Positions 44,800 through 53,953 of a stretch of DNA of 64,000 bases are shown here, piece after piece. The position numbers and the translations under genes are program-made. Below the pieces are notes generated by a model. That model did not search any database. It was not told the origin of the DNA and was given only the letters and a program-made list of their open reading frames with translations. The stretch's first letter is position 1, and the number at the start of each line of letters is the position of its first letter. Origin of the DNA: Roseibium aggregatum IAM 12614 (lineage in GTDB: Bacteria > Pseudomonadota > Alphaproteobacteria > Rhizobiales > Stappiaceae); contig NZ_AAUW01000016.1 in the NCBI RefSeq assembly GCF_000168975.1, positions 108,252 to 172,251 on the forward strand. The letters run 5' to 3'.

Positions 44800-45195
44800 C
44801 GGATCATCTCCGAAATGGGATCATGAACGTGGTGACGGCAGACATGCGCGGCAACGCATGCAGCTCAAAGGGAACGGCTTCAGCCGGTCACCGCATAAGC
44901 TAAGGAAATTGAAGAAGGGGGATGTGGCTTCCTAGCGGAAGCGGACACCAACGCCTTGGCAACTCCGGAGAGCGGCATATGGGTGGATCATGCAGCGATC
45001 TGTCATTTGGTGCCCTCCTGGTTGCGCAGCCGGGCGGCTGCTGGGGAAACAATGCCAACCACCATGAGTTGACTGGTCGTTTTGGTACCTGCTTTCGTCG
45101 AACTTGAAAAGCAGAAATGCACCGAATTGGAGCACGAAATGCCCATCTGTTGCCCATTGGCCACAGACAGGCCTCGCTGCGCCGCGCTGCGAAAG
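44800..45195. other. Intergenic region with a candidate leader peptide
   Basis: 396 bases between the two-helix membrane protein gene and the GGDEF/EAL gene, all minus strand. Aside from the short ORF at 44932-45006 nothing coding was found; longer frames here lack codon character. Confidence 0.45.
44932..45006 (-). CDS. Candidate 24-residue leader peptide / small ORF
   Basis: The minus strand carries AGGAGG, 7 bases, ATG, then 23 further codons and TAG. The peptide starts MTDRCMIHPYAAL and ends with VGVRFR, with two cysteines. It lies 130 bases before the two-helix protein/ABC exporter genes on the same strand, where leader peptides would sit. The Shine-Dalgarno match is among the strongest in the window. 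Function unknown and not established as translated; it has no known homologue that I recognise. Confidence 0.4.
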   Translation of the reverse strand: MTDRCMIHPYAALRSCQGVGVRFR

Positions 45196-47058
45196 TTACG
45201 CCTGATGTTCCAGAAGCTCGAATTCGCGCATATGAATTTCCGCCTCATGCGCAGATAGCGGATCGGCGATAACCTTGCCCTGGACCATGGTGCAGCCGAA
45301 TTGCCTGAGCATATCGACCTGCCTTGCCGTATCCACCCCCGCCGCCGAAATCGTGAGCCCCAGATTGCCGGCAAGTCTGATGATCGACTGAACCAGTTGC
45401 CGTTTTTCGTTGCTCTCTTCCAGGCCGGCGACGAGCATCGGGCACAGCTTCAGTTGATCCGCGTTGAGATAGATGAGCTGACCGGCACCGCCATGTCCGC
45501 TGCCGAACTTGTCCAGCGCAACCCGGCAACCGATCTCCTTCAAGAGGTCGACCGATCCGGCAAGACCGTCCGGCTCGTCGAAACGAATGATCTTTTCGTC
45601 CAGCTCGACAACGATGTCGCTGGTTTTGAACCCCGCTTCGCAGGCAGCTTGCCGAAGTTGCACCAAAAAACCGGCCTCCTTCAGGCTGGCCCCGCTCAGG
45701 TTCACTGATACGAAGTAAGCCGAATTCGACACTTCCCGGAGTCGCTTGACCTCGCAAAGACCTTCACGCAGCGCAAAGCGCTCGATCTGCGTGATCCTTC
45801 TCGCATCATCCTGCGCCGACAGCAGGCTCACCGGATCGACAAGCCCTTCCGACGGATGAAGCCAGCAGGCGGCCGCCTCGTAACCGATGATCCGCCGGCT
45901 CTCCAGGTCGTATTGCGGTATCAGCATCAGCGACAGGCCGTCGTTTTCAAGATCCTCATCGAGCTGGGCCAGGATCATGCGGCGGTGGCGATGGGCTGCG
46001 CCAAGCGCATCCGTGTACCAGGAAATCTGGCTGCGGCCTGAACGCTTGGCGGCATAAAGTGCGATATCCGCGCAATTTATCAGTTCGGATGCGCTTGCAG
46101 TCGCGGCATCAGCCAGCACGAGCCCGACGCTGCCCGCAACCCGCACCTCGTGACGATCCACCCGGACGGGCTTGGCCAGCCCCTCGAGAATTCGCGTGCC
46201 CAGATCTTCCATTTCCTCCGGCCCTTGCGGGTCGGAAACCACTGCGACGAACTCGTCGCCACCGATGCGCGCGACCAGTCCCCTGTTGCCCAGAACACGG
46301 CTCATCACCATGGCCACATGGCGCAGCACGGTGTCGCCGGCACTATGGCCGTGGCTGTCGTTGATGTCCTTGAAGTGATCCAGATCGAAATGAATGATGC
46401 CGATCCGGGCACTTCCGTCCACCCCTTCAGCGATCCGCTCCATCAGATAGGAATTCAGCTTGGACCGGTTGGCAACGCCGGTCAGGTCGTCGTGCTCCGC
46501 CTGCTGCTTCAAGCGCGTCCGCGCGTTTTCCAGTTCCTTCACATGCTCGACCTGGCTGGTCACATCGCGGCAGATGAGAATGATCTTGGTGTCTTCCAGC
46601 GTCTTTCCCTCGACCACCGCAAACGTGAGCTGGTTCCAGAAAAGCTCTCCGTCCTTCCGGCGGTTGAGGATCAGTTCTTCCGTGCCCGACCGGAACCTCG
46701 TCAGATCATAACGGAAGGTCTCAACCTCCTCCGCCGAAAGCTGGTTGGCCGGTGGCAAGATGAATTCCTGAGGTCGGCGGCCGCGAACTTCCTCGGCGCT
46801 GTATCCGGTAATGCGGGAATAGGCAGGATTGGTCCATTCGATGCGCCCATAGATATCCTGCATGACCAGGCCTTCATGGGCGTGTTCCACGACAAGCTGA
46901 AGGATTGCAGCATCGTTTCCGAAGCCGGAAACGCCGGACGAAACCGAATTCGAGACCCGCCGCCGCCCGCAAAAATAGCTCGCGGCAATGAGAGCCGAGG
47001 CGATTCCCAGAACGAACAGTAGATGTTGACCCGGCACATTCCCTAAGAATTCTGCCAT
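45196..47058 (-). CDS. PAS-GGDEF protein with degenerate EAL domain
   Basis: 620 residues: one N-terminal membrane helix (about 10-30), a PAS domain (about 48-170, QDIYGRIEWTNPAYSRITGY), a GGDEF domain with intact GGDEF (266-270), and an EAL-like domain (about 365-600). The EAL residues are lost: EAL reads EAA (394-396), DDFGTG reads DKFGSG, and AEGVE reads AAGVD. The inhibitory RxxD before GGDEF is absent. It is therefore probably a diguanylate cyclase without feedback inhibition and without phosphodiesterase activity (inference). Confidence 0.92.
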   Translation of the reverse strand: MAEFLGNVPGQHLLFVLGIASALIAASYFCGRRRVSNSVSSGVSGFGNDAAILQLVVEHAHEGLVMQDIYGRIEWTNPAYSRITGYSAEEVRGRRPQEFILPPANQLSAEEVETFRYDLTRFRSGTEELILNRRKDGELFWNQLTFAVVEGKTLEDTKIILICRDVTSQVEHVKELENARTRLKQQAEHDDLTGVANRSKLNSYLMERIAEGVDGSARIGIIHFDLDHFKDINDSHGHSAGDTVLRHVAMVMSRVLGNRGLVARIGGDEFVAVVSDPQGPEEMEDLGTRILEGLAKPVRVDRHEVRVAGSVGLVLADAATASASELINCADIALYAAKRSGRSQISWYTDALGAAHRHRRMILAQLDEDLENDGLSLMLIPQYDLESRRIIGYEAAACWLHPSEGLVDPVSLLSAQDDARRITQIERFALREGLCEVKRLREVSNSAYFVSVNLSGASLKEAGFLVQLRQAACEAGFKTSDIVVELDEKIIRFDEPDGLAGSVDLLKEIGCRVALDKFGSGHGGAGQLIYLNADQLKLCPMLVAGLEESNEKRQLVQSIIRLAGNLGLTISAAGVDTARQVDMLRQFGCTMVQGKVIADPLSAHEAEIHMREFELLEHQA

Positions 47059-47074
47059 ATTCCGTCTTCAGCTC

Positions 47075-47123
47075 AGAGATTTGATTTTACTTACTCTACG
47101 AGAGTAAAGCTGAATCAATCTCT
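47075..47123. promoter_or_regulatory. Long palindrome upstream of the GGDEF protein gene
   Basis: Imperfect hairpin: inner TTACTCT / AGAGTAA with ACG loop, outer AGAGATT / AATCTCT and GATT / AATC, separated by small mismatches. It starts 17 bases before the GGDEF protein ATG on the minus strand, so it may be an operator or a 5' leader structure. Confidence 0.5.
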
Positions 47124-47191
47124 AAACCGCAATATAATTTAGCAATATACTGGCATTTATACCAATAGCTGCAATCAGCCGGCTTTCCCGG

Positions 47192-48511
47192 TCAGGCAGC
47201 CCGCACGCTTTGAAGGAATTGCCTGACCTGTTCCTGAAGGCTGTTCGACAATTGTCCGAGTTCATCGGCCGCACCAGTCATTTCCTCGGTTGCCGTCCGG
47301 CTGGTCTCCATCACGTCACTCAAGGTATCGACGTTTCCGGCCACCTGATCGGAACTTGCACGCGCCGTCAGGGCATTGCTGCTGATTTCCTGTGTGGCCG
47401 TTGTCTGCTCTTCGACCGCTTCGCGGATTTTTCCGGAAATCTCGCTGACACGGCCGATTGTTTCCGCAATCGAGCGGATGGCCGTTTCGGAGAGTTCGGC
47501 AACTTCCTGAACGGCCGACACCTGTGCCGAGATATCCTCGGTGGCCCGTGTCGTCTGCTCCGCCAGAGCCTTGACCTCGTTGGCGACAACGGCAAATCCG
47601 CGGCCCGCTTCACCGGCACGGGCGGCCTCTATGGTCGCATTCAGCGCAAGCAGGTTTGTCTGGCTCGCGATCTGGCTGATCAATTCGACGATTTCTCCGA
47701 TGGCGCGGCCCGTCTCGGCAAGCCTGCCGACGATCTCGTCGGTTTTCCGGGCCTCCGCAACCGCGGTGCTGGCAATGTCCGTTGCCTGGTCGACATCTTC
47801 GCGCACACGGCTCAACGAACCGGACAGGCGGTCCGCCGAATTGGTTACGATAGCAACGGAACTGCTGGCTTCCGACGTCGCCTGATGGACTTGCTGGACG
47901 GCCTGAATGGAAGAATTCACCGCCCTGTTGAGATCGGCAGAATTGCCTGCAACGCTATTGGCGGCTGTCGAAAGCGCGGACACCACACCGATAACGGACT
48001 TTTCGAAGTCGTCCGCTACGTCCTGCATCAACGCCTTGCGTTCTTCGCTGAGCGCCTCCTGGTGCGCCAGTTCCTGTCTTGCCTGCTCTTTCGCACGTTC
48101 GGCAAGATTGGCACGGAAAGCGGTCACGGACCGGGCGATGGCGCCGATCTCGTCACTTCGCTGGGCGCCGTCGATCTGGATATCGAGATTGCCCTGCGAC
48201 AACATGTCGAGGCCGGCCTGCAGCCGGTTCATGGGCCGCGCGAGACCGACGGCCAGAATGACCGCAAACGCCAGAAAGGCGAGCCCGACAGGCAGAACAA
48301 CAAGGCCGATGGTGATCATCTGATCCAGGATCAGGCCATCGATCTTGTCAGCGATATTTCCGGTCAGAAAGTCCTGCGCTCCAGCGGGCGTGCCGAGCTT
48401 TTCCATGAAGGCCTGGCGGAAGGTATAGAAAGCAAATGCGGTACCGGCCATCATGATGGCGGCAGCCGTCAGAACCATGGCGACAAACCGGCCCTTGATT
48501 GAAAGCGTCAC
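47192..48511 (-). CDS. Methyl-accepting chemotaxis protein, minimal periplasmic region
   Basis: 439 residues. TM1 (about 8-28), only about 38 periplasmic residues, TM2 (about 66-90), HAMP and a signalling domain with [20 protein letters not shown] intact. The small outside part leaves no sensor domain, so it probably responds via partner proteins, membrane state or HAMP. GTG start at 48511; the upstream GGGG is about 8 bases away. It sits between the GGDEF protein and the DUF2177 gene. Confidence 0.92.
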   Translation of the reverse strand: MTLSIKGRFVAMVLTAAAIMMAGTAFAFYTFRQAFMEKLGTPAGAQDFLTGNIADKIDGLILDQMITIGLVVLPVGLAFLAFAVILAVGLARPMNRLQAGLDMLSQGNLDIQIDGAQRSDEIGAIARSVTAFRANLAERAKEQARQELAHQEALSEERKALMQDVADDFEKSVIGVVSALSTAANSVAGNSADLNRAVNSSIQAVQQVHQATSEASSSVAIVTNSADRLSGSLSRVREDVDQATDIASTAVAEARKTDEIVGRLAETGRAIGEIVELISQIASQTNLLALNATIEAARAGEAGRGFAVVANEVKALAEQTTRATEDISAQVSAVQEVAELSETAIRSIAETIGRVSEISGKIREAVEEQTTATQEISSNALTARASSDQVAGNVDTLSDVMETSRTATEEMTGAADELGQLSNSLQEQVRQFLQSVRAA

Positions 48512-48690
48512 GTTGAAACCCCGACAGTATTTTCATCCCGCTTACCGCCGCCTTCCATCAGCGCCGTTCTCGCAAGCGGCAATACTATCGCTCTGCACGT
48601 AAAAATTCAGTAACGGCCAGTCTTCGGGGAAATACGTAGTATTGACATTTCTTACAATGCGACCACCTGCCTGAGTCCGCTTGCGGCGGA

Positions 48691-49089
48691 TCAGGACATC
48701 AACCGTGTGATGGTATAGCCCGCGGTCGCAGAAACCGCCGAAAGCACTGTGCCCCAGGCAACGTCGACCACAACAACGGATACCGGCCAGTCCCGGAGGG
48801 TCGCATAGTTGGTCACGTCATAAGTGCCGTAGGTGAACAGTCCGAACAGCCCGCCCAGGATGATGGCCGTCGACAGACTGTCGGCCTTCAGCGCGGGCGC
48901 AACCGCAAAGATCACGATGCCTGCGACATAAAACAGATAGAAAACACCGGCTGCGGCTATATTGGGCCGTTCCATCATCAGGTGGCCGATGCGGTCGACA
49001 TAAAACCGGGTGGACACCTGGGTTAGCCAGACATAGTCCACGGCAAGAAAGACGAGAACTGTTGCGATATATGCCGTGACGTATTTCAA
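48691..49089 (-). CDS. DUF2177 family membrane protein
   Basis: 132 residues with four predicted helices. Family marks are FLAVDYVWLT near the start and TYGTYDVTNYATLRDW in the middle. DUF2177 proteins have no known function. Upstream of its ATG lies the 3' end of the second ABC exporter, on the same strand, 103 bases away. Confidence 0.9.
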   Translation of the reverse strand: MKYVTAYIATVLVFLAVDYVWLTQVSTRFYVDRIGHLMMERPNIAAAGVFYLFYVAGIVIFAVAPALKADSLSTAIILGGLFGLFTYGTYDVTNYATLRDWPVSVVVVDVAWGTVLSAVSATAGYTITRLMS

Positions 49090-49192
49090 GATGGCCCCCT
49101 GTCTTTGCCATTGATTTGCCTGACTGATCTACGACGCCGCTCTCGCCATGGATCATCCCTAAAATATTGGCTGCGCCTTGTGGCGCCCCCGC

Positions 49193-51046
49193 TCAGGCAA
49201 ATGCGTCTTCCGCCTCCAGGAAACCGCCGGACTGACGGTGCCAGAGCTGCGCATAAAGGCCGTCAGCATCTTCCAGCAGCGTCTCATGCGTGCCCTGCTG
49301 AACAATCCGGCCCCTGTCCATCACGATCAGCCGGTCCATGGCCGCGATGGTCGACAGGCGGTGGGCGATGGCGATCACCGTCTTTCCTGTCATCAACCCT
49401 TGCAGGTTCTCCTGGATGGCTGCCTCGACTTCCGAATCGAGCGCGGAGGTTGCTTCGTCCAGCACAAGGATCGGCGCATCCTTCAGCAGCACCCTTGCAA
49501 TGGCGATACGCTGGCGCTGGCCACCGGAGAGTTTGACGCCGCGTTCGCCGACAAAGGCGTCGAACCCCTTGCGGCCGCGCCTGTCTTCCAGCTTCCTGAT
49601 GAAGCCGGACGCATGGGCCTTGCGGGTTGCTTCCAGCAGTTCCTCTTCGCTGGCCGAGGTCCGCCCATAGAGGATGTTCTCTCGGATCGACCGGTGCAGC
49701 AACGAGGGGTCCTGGGTTACCATCCCGACCGACCGGCGCAGGGATTCCTGGTTCACATCCCTGACATCCTGTCCATCGATGAGAACGCGTCCCGCCTCCA
49801 CGTCGAAGAACCGCAGCAGGAGACTTGTCAGAGTTGTCTTGCCCGCCCCTGACGGGCCCACGATACCGACACGCTCACCGGGGCGGATCGTCAGATCGAG
49901 ATGATCGATTACCCCTCCTGCCTTCCCGTAGTGGAACCGGATATGCTCGAACCGGACCTCCCCGGCGGTCACCTTCAGCGCCGGCGCGTCCGGCTTGTCC
50001 GTGAGGGTCACCGGTTTGACGATGGTTTCCATGCTGTCCTGAAGAGAACCGAAGTTGCGGAACAGGCCGTTGAGCTGGTTGAACAGGCGGTTCAGCAGGA
50101 TATTCAGGCGCAGAATCAGGCTGAGCGTGAAGGCAACATGACCAGCACTGATGCCGCCATCCTGCCAGATTGACAGTGCCAAGCCAGAGATGGTGACGAT
50201 CATCACGCCGTTGACCATCGTCATGATCATGCGAATGCTGGTCAGAAGCCTCGTGAAGACATGCAGCTTGGCGATCATCGTCTCTACCGAAGCCCGCGCC
50301 CCCCGGCTCTCTTCCTCCGACGAGCCGAACAGCTTGACCGACTGGATATTGGTGTAGGTATCCACCAGACGTCCCGTCACACCGGAATAGGCATTGGCGG
50401 TGTCCTTGGCCGCGGCGCGAACCCTTGGCACGAAGACAACGGCCGTTACGGTAAAAAAGAGCAGCCAGACGGCGACGAGTGCCCCCAGCCAGAGATCCAG
50501 ATCCGCGATCAGCACCAGGGTCGTCATGGCGTAGACGACGATAAACCAGACCACCTGCAAGAGGTTGGTCATGAAATCGCCCGCCGACATGCCCGATTGC
50601 ATCACCTTCTGCGAAAGGCGCCCGGCCAGGTCGTCCTGAAAATAGGAAAGGCTTTGCTGCATCACCCGCTGGTGGCACTGCCAGCGCACGAGATTGAAGA
50701 ACCCGGGGACGATTGCCTGCTCTTCCACCAGCGCCATCAGCGAGTTTGTTAGCGTGCGCACGACCAGCACCACGAAGGCCATGGTCATGAGGGTCCAGAA
50801 ATGGTCGGAGAAGAAAGTTGCTCGATTGCCTTCTTCCAGTAGGTCCACAATCCGGCCGAGAAAGTTGAAGATCGTCACTTCGACAAAGGCGGCCGCACCG
50901 CCGAGCGCGAGCATGGCAAAAAACGGCCAACGCACCTGGGTGACAAAATACATCAGGAAGGCAAACCCGCCACGGGGCATGTCGGATCTGGGCGGCTCCC
51001 GGAAAGGATCTATCCAGGTTTCAAAAACGCGAAAGAGCGGGGACAC
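49193..51046 (-). CDS. ABC exporter, fused membrane and ATPase domains (copy 2)
   Basis: 617 residues: about six helices (30-330), Walker A GPSGAGKTT, signature LSGGQRQR, and Walker B ILVLDEATSALDSE all intact. It is clearly paralogous to the exporter at 42530-44368 (shared IDPF/VDPF opening, EVTIFNFLG versus EVYIFTFLG). Both active sites are intact, so each can work as a homodimer; a heterodimer is possible. Divergent from trmL. Confidence 0.95.
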   Translation of the reverse strand: MSPLFRVFETWIDPFREPPRSDMPRGGFAFLMYFVTQVRWPFFAMLALGGAAAFVEVTIFNFLGRIVDLLEEGNRATFFSDHFWTLMTMAFVVLVVRTLTNSLMALVEEQAIVPGFFNLVRWQCHQRVMQQSLSYFQDDLAGRLSQKVMQSGMSAGDFMTNLLQVVWFIVVYAMTTLVLIADLDLWLGALVAVWLLFFTVTAVVFVPRVRAAAKDTANAYSGVTGRLVDTYTNIQSVKLFGSSEEESRGARASVETMIAKLHVFTRLLTSIRMIMTMVNGVMIVTISGLALSIWQDGGISAGHVAFTLSLILRLNILLNRLFNQLNGLFRNFGSLQDSMETIVKPVTLTDKPDAPALKVTAGEVRFEHIRFHYGKAGGVIDHLDLTIRPGERVGIVGPSGAGKTTLTSLLLRFFDVEAGRVLIDGQDVRDVNQESLRRSVGMVTQDPSLLHRSIRENILYGRTSASEEELLEATRKAHASGFIRKLEDRRGRKGFDAFVGERGVKLSGGQRQRIAIARVLLKDAPILVLDEATSALDSEVEAAIQENLQGLMTGKTVIAIAHRLSTIAAMDRLIVMDRGRIVQQGTHETLLEDADGLYAQLWHRQSGGFLEAEDAFA

Positions 51047-51246
51047 GGTGCGTCTCCATGGAGCTGGAGCGAATCTTCATGGCATCCTACGCGCCAGGCG
51101 TGAAATTGGCCCAGTAAAAATATCTGACGATTTTGCAGTCGGCCCGCGCCTTCAGGGTTCCAGCCGGGCCCAAGACTGCGCCATCCTGTGACAAAAGCCG
51201 CACCTGCTGCTATTGAGCCGCTGCTTCGAAACAAACGTGGACACAC

Positions 51247-51720
51247 ATGCCAGACATCGCCCTTTACCAGCCGGACATCCCGCAAAACACCGGCACGATC
51301 CTGCGTCTTGCTGCCTGCATGGGCGTAACCGTGCATCTGATCGAGCCTGCGGGATTTCCAATCTCAGACTCGGCGCTGAAGCGGGCGGGCATGGACTATC
51401 TGGAACGGGCTGCGATGGTGCGTCATATCTCGTTTGCCGCTTTCGATGACTGGCGGCGGTCCGAGCGGCGCAGGCTGGTCCTTCTGACGACGAAATCGGA
51501 CCTGCCTTATGCGGATTTCACTTTCGAAACCGACGATATTCTCATGATGGGCCGGGAAAGTTCGGGCGTGCCGGAAGACGTGCACGCGCTTGCAGATGCC
51601 CGGCTGACCATCCCCATGGCCGACGGCATGCGCTCACTCAATGTTGCCGTTTCAACTGGCATGGTGCTGGGTGAAGCCTTGCGGCAATCAGGCACATTTC
51701 CTAAAAGCCTAGGGTGTTGA
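51247..51720 (+). CDS. trmL: tRNA (cytidine/uridine-34)-2'-O-methyltransferase
   Basis: 157 residues, minimal SpoU/TrmL knot enzyme. Opening YQPDIPQNTGTILRLAAC, middle GRESSGVP and knot MADGMRSLNVAVSTGMVLGE are diagnostic. It 2'-O-methylates the wobble base of tRNA-Leu. Divergent from the exporter and directly before hemF. Confidence 0.95.
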   Translation: MPDIALYQPDIPQNTGTILRLAACMGVTVHLIEPAGFPISDSALKRAGMDYLERAAMVRHISFAAFDDWRRSERRRLVLLTTKSDLPYADFTFETDDILMMGRESSGVPEDVHALADARLTIPMADGMRSLNVAVSTGMVLGEALRQSGTFPKSLGC

Positions 51721-51745
51721 CCCATAGGGTATACCCAAAGATAGA
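51717..51745 (+). promoter_or_regulatory. Candidate hemF promoter with internal palindrome
   Basis: TTGACC (51717-51722) and GATAGA (51740-51745) are 17 bases apart. The spacer contains the perfect palindrome GGGTATACCC (51727-51736), a possible operator. Weak -10 match. Confidence 0.4.
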
Positions 51746-51798
51746 AGTCAGTTACGTGCCCGCCGGTCCGGCAGGCTCCAACCAGTCCAGGCAGTCAC

Positions 51799-52725
51799 AT
51801 GAACGCACCCAAACCCGAAAACCGCGGCGGTCCCATTCCGGACGGCATCGAGGACAAGAAGGCAACGGCACCTGCCTGGTTCAAGGAGCTGCGAGACCGG
51901 ATCTGCAAGTCTTTCGAGGATCTGGAAGACGAGATCGGCGAACTGTCCGGCCCTCTGGCGGACCAACCGGCCGGCCGGTTCGAGCGCACCCCCTGGGAGC
52001 GCACCGACAGCACGGGCGCAAAAGGTGGCGGCGGCGTCATGTCGATGATGCATGGCCGTGTCTTCGAGAAGGCCGGCGTGCACATCTCGACCGTTCATGG
52101 CGAATTCTCACCCGAGTTTCGCGGCCAGATTCCCGGTGCCAGCGAAGATCCCCGCTTCTGGGCGTCGGGCATCAGTCTGATTGTTCATCCGCAGAACCCG
52201 CATGTTCCCGCCGTACACATGAACACCCGCATGGTGGTCACCACCCGCCAGTGGTTCGGCGGCGGCGCAGACCTGACGCCTGTGCTTGATGCACGGCGGA
52301 CACAGGACGACCCCGACACCATTGCCTTTCACGAGGCCATGCGGTCTGCCTGCGACGCACACGCCATTGCCGACTATGACGCCTACAAGGCCTGGTGTGA
52401 CGACTACTTCTTCCTGAAGCATCGCAACGAAGCGCGCGGCATCGGCGGCATTTTCTACGATTACCTGAACAGCGGAACCTGGGAAGACGATTTTGCCTTC
52501 ACCAAGGACGTCGGCCTGGCTTTTCTCAATATTTATCCGGAACTGGTCCGGCGCAACTTCCAGAAGTCCTGGAGCGACGCGGAGCGTGAGGAACAGCTCA
52601 TTCGCCGGGGCCGATATGTTGAATACAATCTGCTTTATGACCGTGGCACGATTTTCGGCCTGAAGACCGGCGGCAACGTCGCCTCGATCCTCTCGTCCAT
52701 GCCGCCTGTGGTAAAGTGGCCTTAG
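51799..52725 (+). CDS. hemF: Oxygen-dependent coproporphyrinogen III oxidase
   Basis: 308 residues, full length. Signatures: [48 protein letters not shown] and [18 protein letters not shown]. It oxidises coproporphyrinogen III to protoporphyrinogen IX in heme synthesis using oxygen. It follows trmL after 78 bases and is convergent with the HD-GYP gene, with 9 bases between the stops. Confidence 0.97.
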   Translation: MNAPKPENRGGPIPDGIEDKKATAPAWFKELRDRICKSFEDLEDEIGELSGPLADQPAGRFERTPWERTDSTGAKGGGGVMSMMHGRVFEKAGVHISTVHGEFSPEFRGQIPGASEDPRFWASGISLIVHPQNPHVPAVHMNTRMVVTTRQWFGGGADLTPVLDARRTQDDPDTIAFHEAMRSACDAHAIADYDAYKAWCDDYFFLKHRNEARGIGGIFYDYLNSGTWEDDFAFTKDVGLAFLNIYPELVRRNFQKSWSDAEREEQLIRRGRYVEYNLLYDRGTIFGLKTGGNVASILSSMPPVVKWP

Positions 52726-52734
52726 GAGGCGGGC

Positions 52735-53844
52735 TCAAACGGCCTGTGTGCCGGTCGCTTTCTGCGGCCGGCTGACTTCTCCCATATCCCGGTCCAGAAC
52801 CATGTGCGCGAATTGTTTCAGCATGGCCTGGTCCAGTTTCCGGCCCATGTCCAGCATCACGCCAATGGCGACACGAACCGGCATGCCTTCCTTGTAGGCC
52901 CGTTTCTCGGTAAGCGCGGTGAAAATGTCGCAAATGGTCATCAGCCGGACTTTGGGCGAGATCCTCTCCCCCTTTAGTCCGTCCGGATATCCCGAGCCAT
53001 CCAGAAGCTCGTGATGCTGGATGGCCATCTTCTTGATGTCGACAGACACCTCGAGCCGCGGCTTCAGGATCTCGCGGCCGAAATTGGGATGTTTGTCGAT
53101 GATCGCGCGCTCGGTGTCCGTCAGCTTGTCGGCTTTGTCGAGGATGGTCAGCGGGATCCGCATCTTGCCGACGTCATGCAGCAATCCGCCGGCAATCGCT
53201 TCCTGACAGTCCTGCTTGCTCCAGCCGAGATACTGCGCAAAAGACCCGGCAATGCCGGCCACCATCAGGGAATGACAATAAGTGCCGCTGTGGTGTGACT
53301 GCACGGCGTCCAGCCACGGCGAGAGACCATCGAGCGCCAGAGCCGACAGAATTTCTGCCGCCCCTTCGTTCATCAGGCTGATCTGAATGTTAGAGCCTTC
53401 CGTTGCAGACAGCGCAAGGCTTTCCAGAAAGGCATTGCCTTTCTTGTAGGCCTCCAGCGTCTTTGCCGGAAGTCCGCTAGGTACGTTGGCAATGGGATCG
53501 TCGTGCAGGATCAGCTTGAGCTTGCGCACCAGCAGCGCGAGCGGCGTGTCGCGGTCCATGATTTCGGTCTTGCCGAGTGCGGATGCCTGAATGACTTCGC
53601 GGCGGTTTTTCTTGGACGCCAGGCAGATGACGGGAATCTCGGCAATGCTGGCCCATGATGTCTTGAGAGCCGTCAACCCGGCGTCGGTCGCATCCAGCAA
53701 CTCCACCACGGCGGCCCGGCCATCCCCGACCGTCCTTGCAGACACCTTGGACATGTCGATCAGGCGCGCCGGAAAGAAAAACGGAAGTTTTCTGACTGGT
53801 GAATCAAGCGGAAGCGGTCCGTCTGATATCAGAACAATTTCCAT
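52735..53844 (-). CDS. HD-GYP domain c-di-GMP phosphodiesterase-like protein
   Basis: 369 residues. The N-terminal 130 residues look like a degenerate receiver-type alpha/beta domain without clear phosphoacceptor pocket. The HD-GYP domain (about 165-350) has His191, His223-Asp224 (LLHDVGK), the HH at 277-278 and GYP at 285-287 (DGSGYPDGLKGE), so it should hydrolyse c-di-GMP. It opposes the GGDEF protein at 45.2 kb. No membrane segment; cytoplasmic. Its partner signal is not apparent. Confidence 0.92.
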   Translation of the reverse strand: MEIVLISDGPLPLDSPVRKLPFFFPARLIDMSKVSARTVGDGRAAVVELLDATDAGLTALKTSWASIAEIPVICLASKKNRREVIQASALGKTEIMDRDTPLALLVRKLKLILHDDPIANVPSGLPAKTLEAYKKGNAFLESLALSATEGSNIQISLMNEGAAEILSALALDGLSPWLDAVQSHHSGTYCHSLMVAGIAGSFAQYLGWSKQDCQEAIAGGLLHDVGKMRIPLTILDKADKLTDTERAIIDKHPNFGREILKPRLEVSVDIKKMAIQHHELLDGSGYPDGLKGERISPKVRLMTICDIFTALTEKRAYKEGMPVRVAIGVMLDMGRKLDQAMLKQFAHMVLDRDMGEVSRPQKATGTQAV

Positions 53845-53953
53845 TCACCGCCTCGCAGTCTTCCGCACACGCTTTCTCACGGCAGATTAGCCGTAAGACC
53901 TTTCCAAAAGGAAATCACGATGACGATGTGACGGAGTGCCTCCTAAAATTTCC

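Noticed and set aside
42530..51046. The two exporters as one heterodimer with a dead site
   Set aside because: Both ATPase domains have intact Walker A, signature and Walker B motifs, so there is no sign of a degenerate partner.
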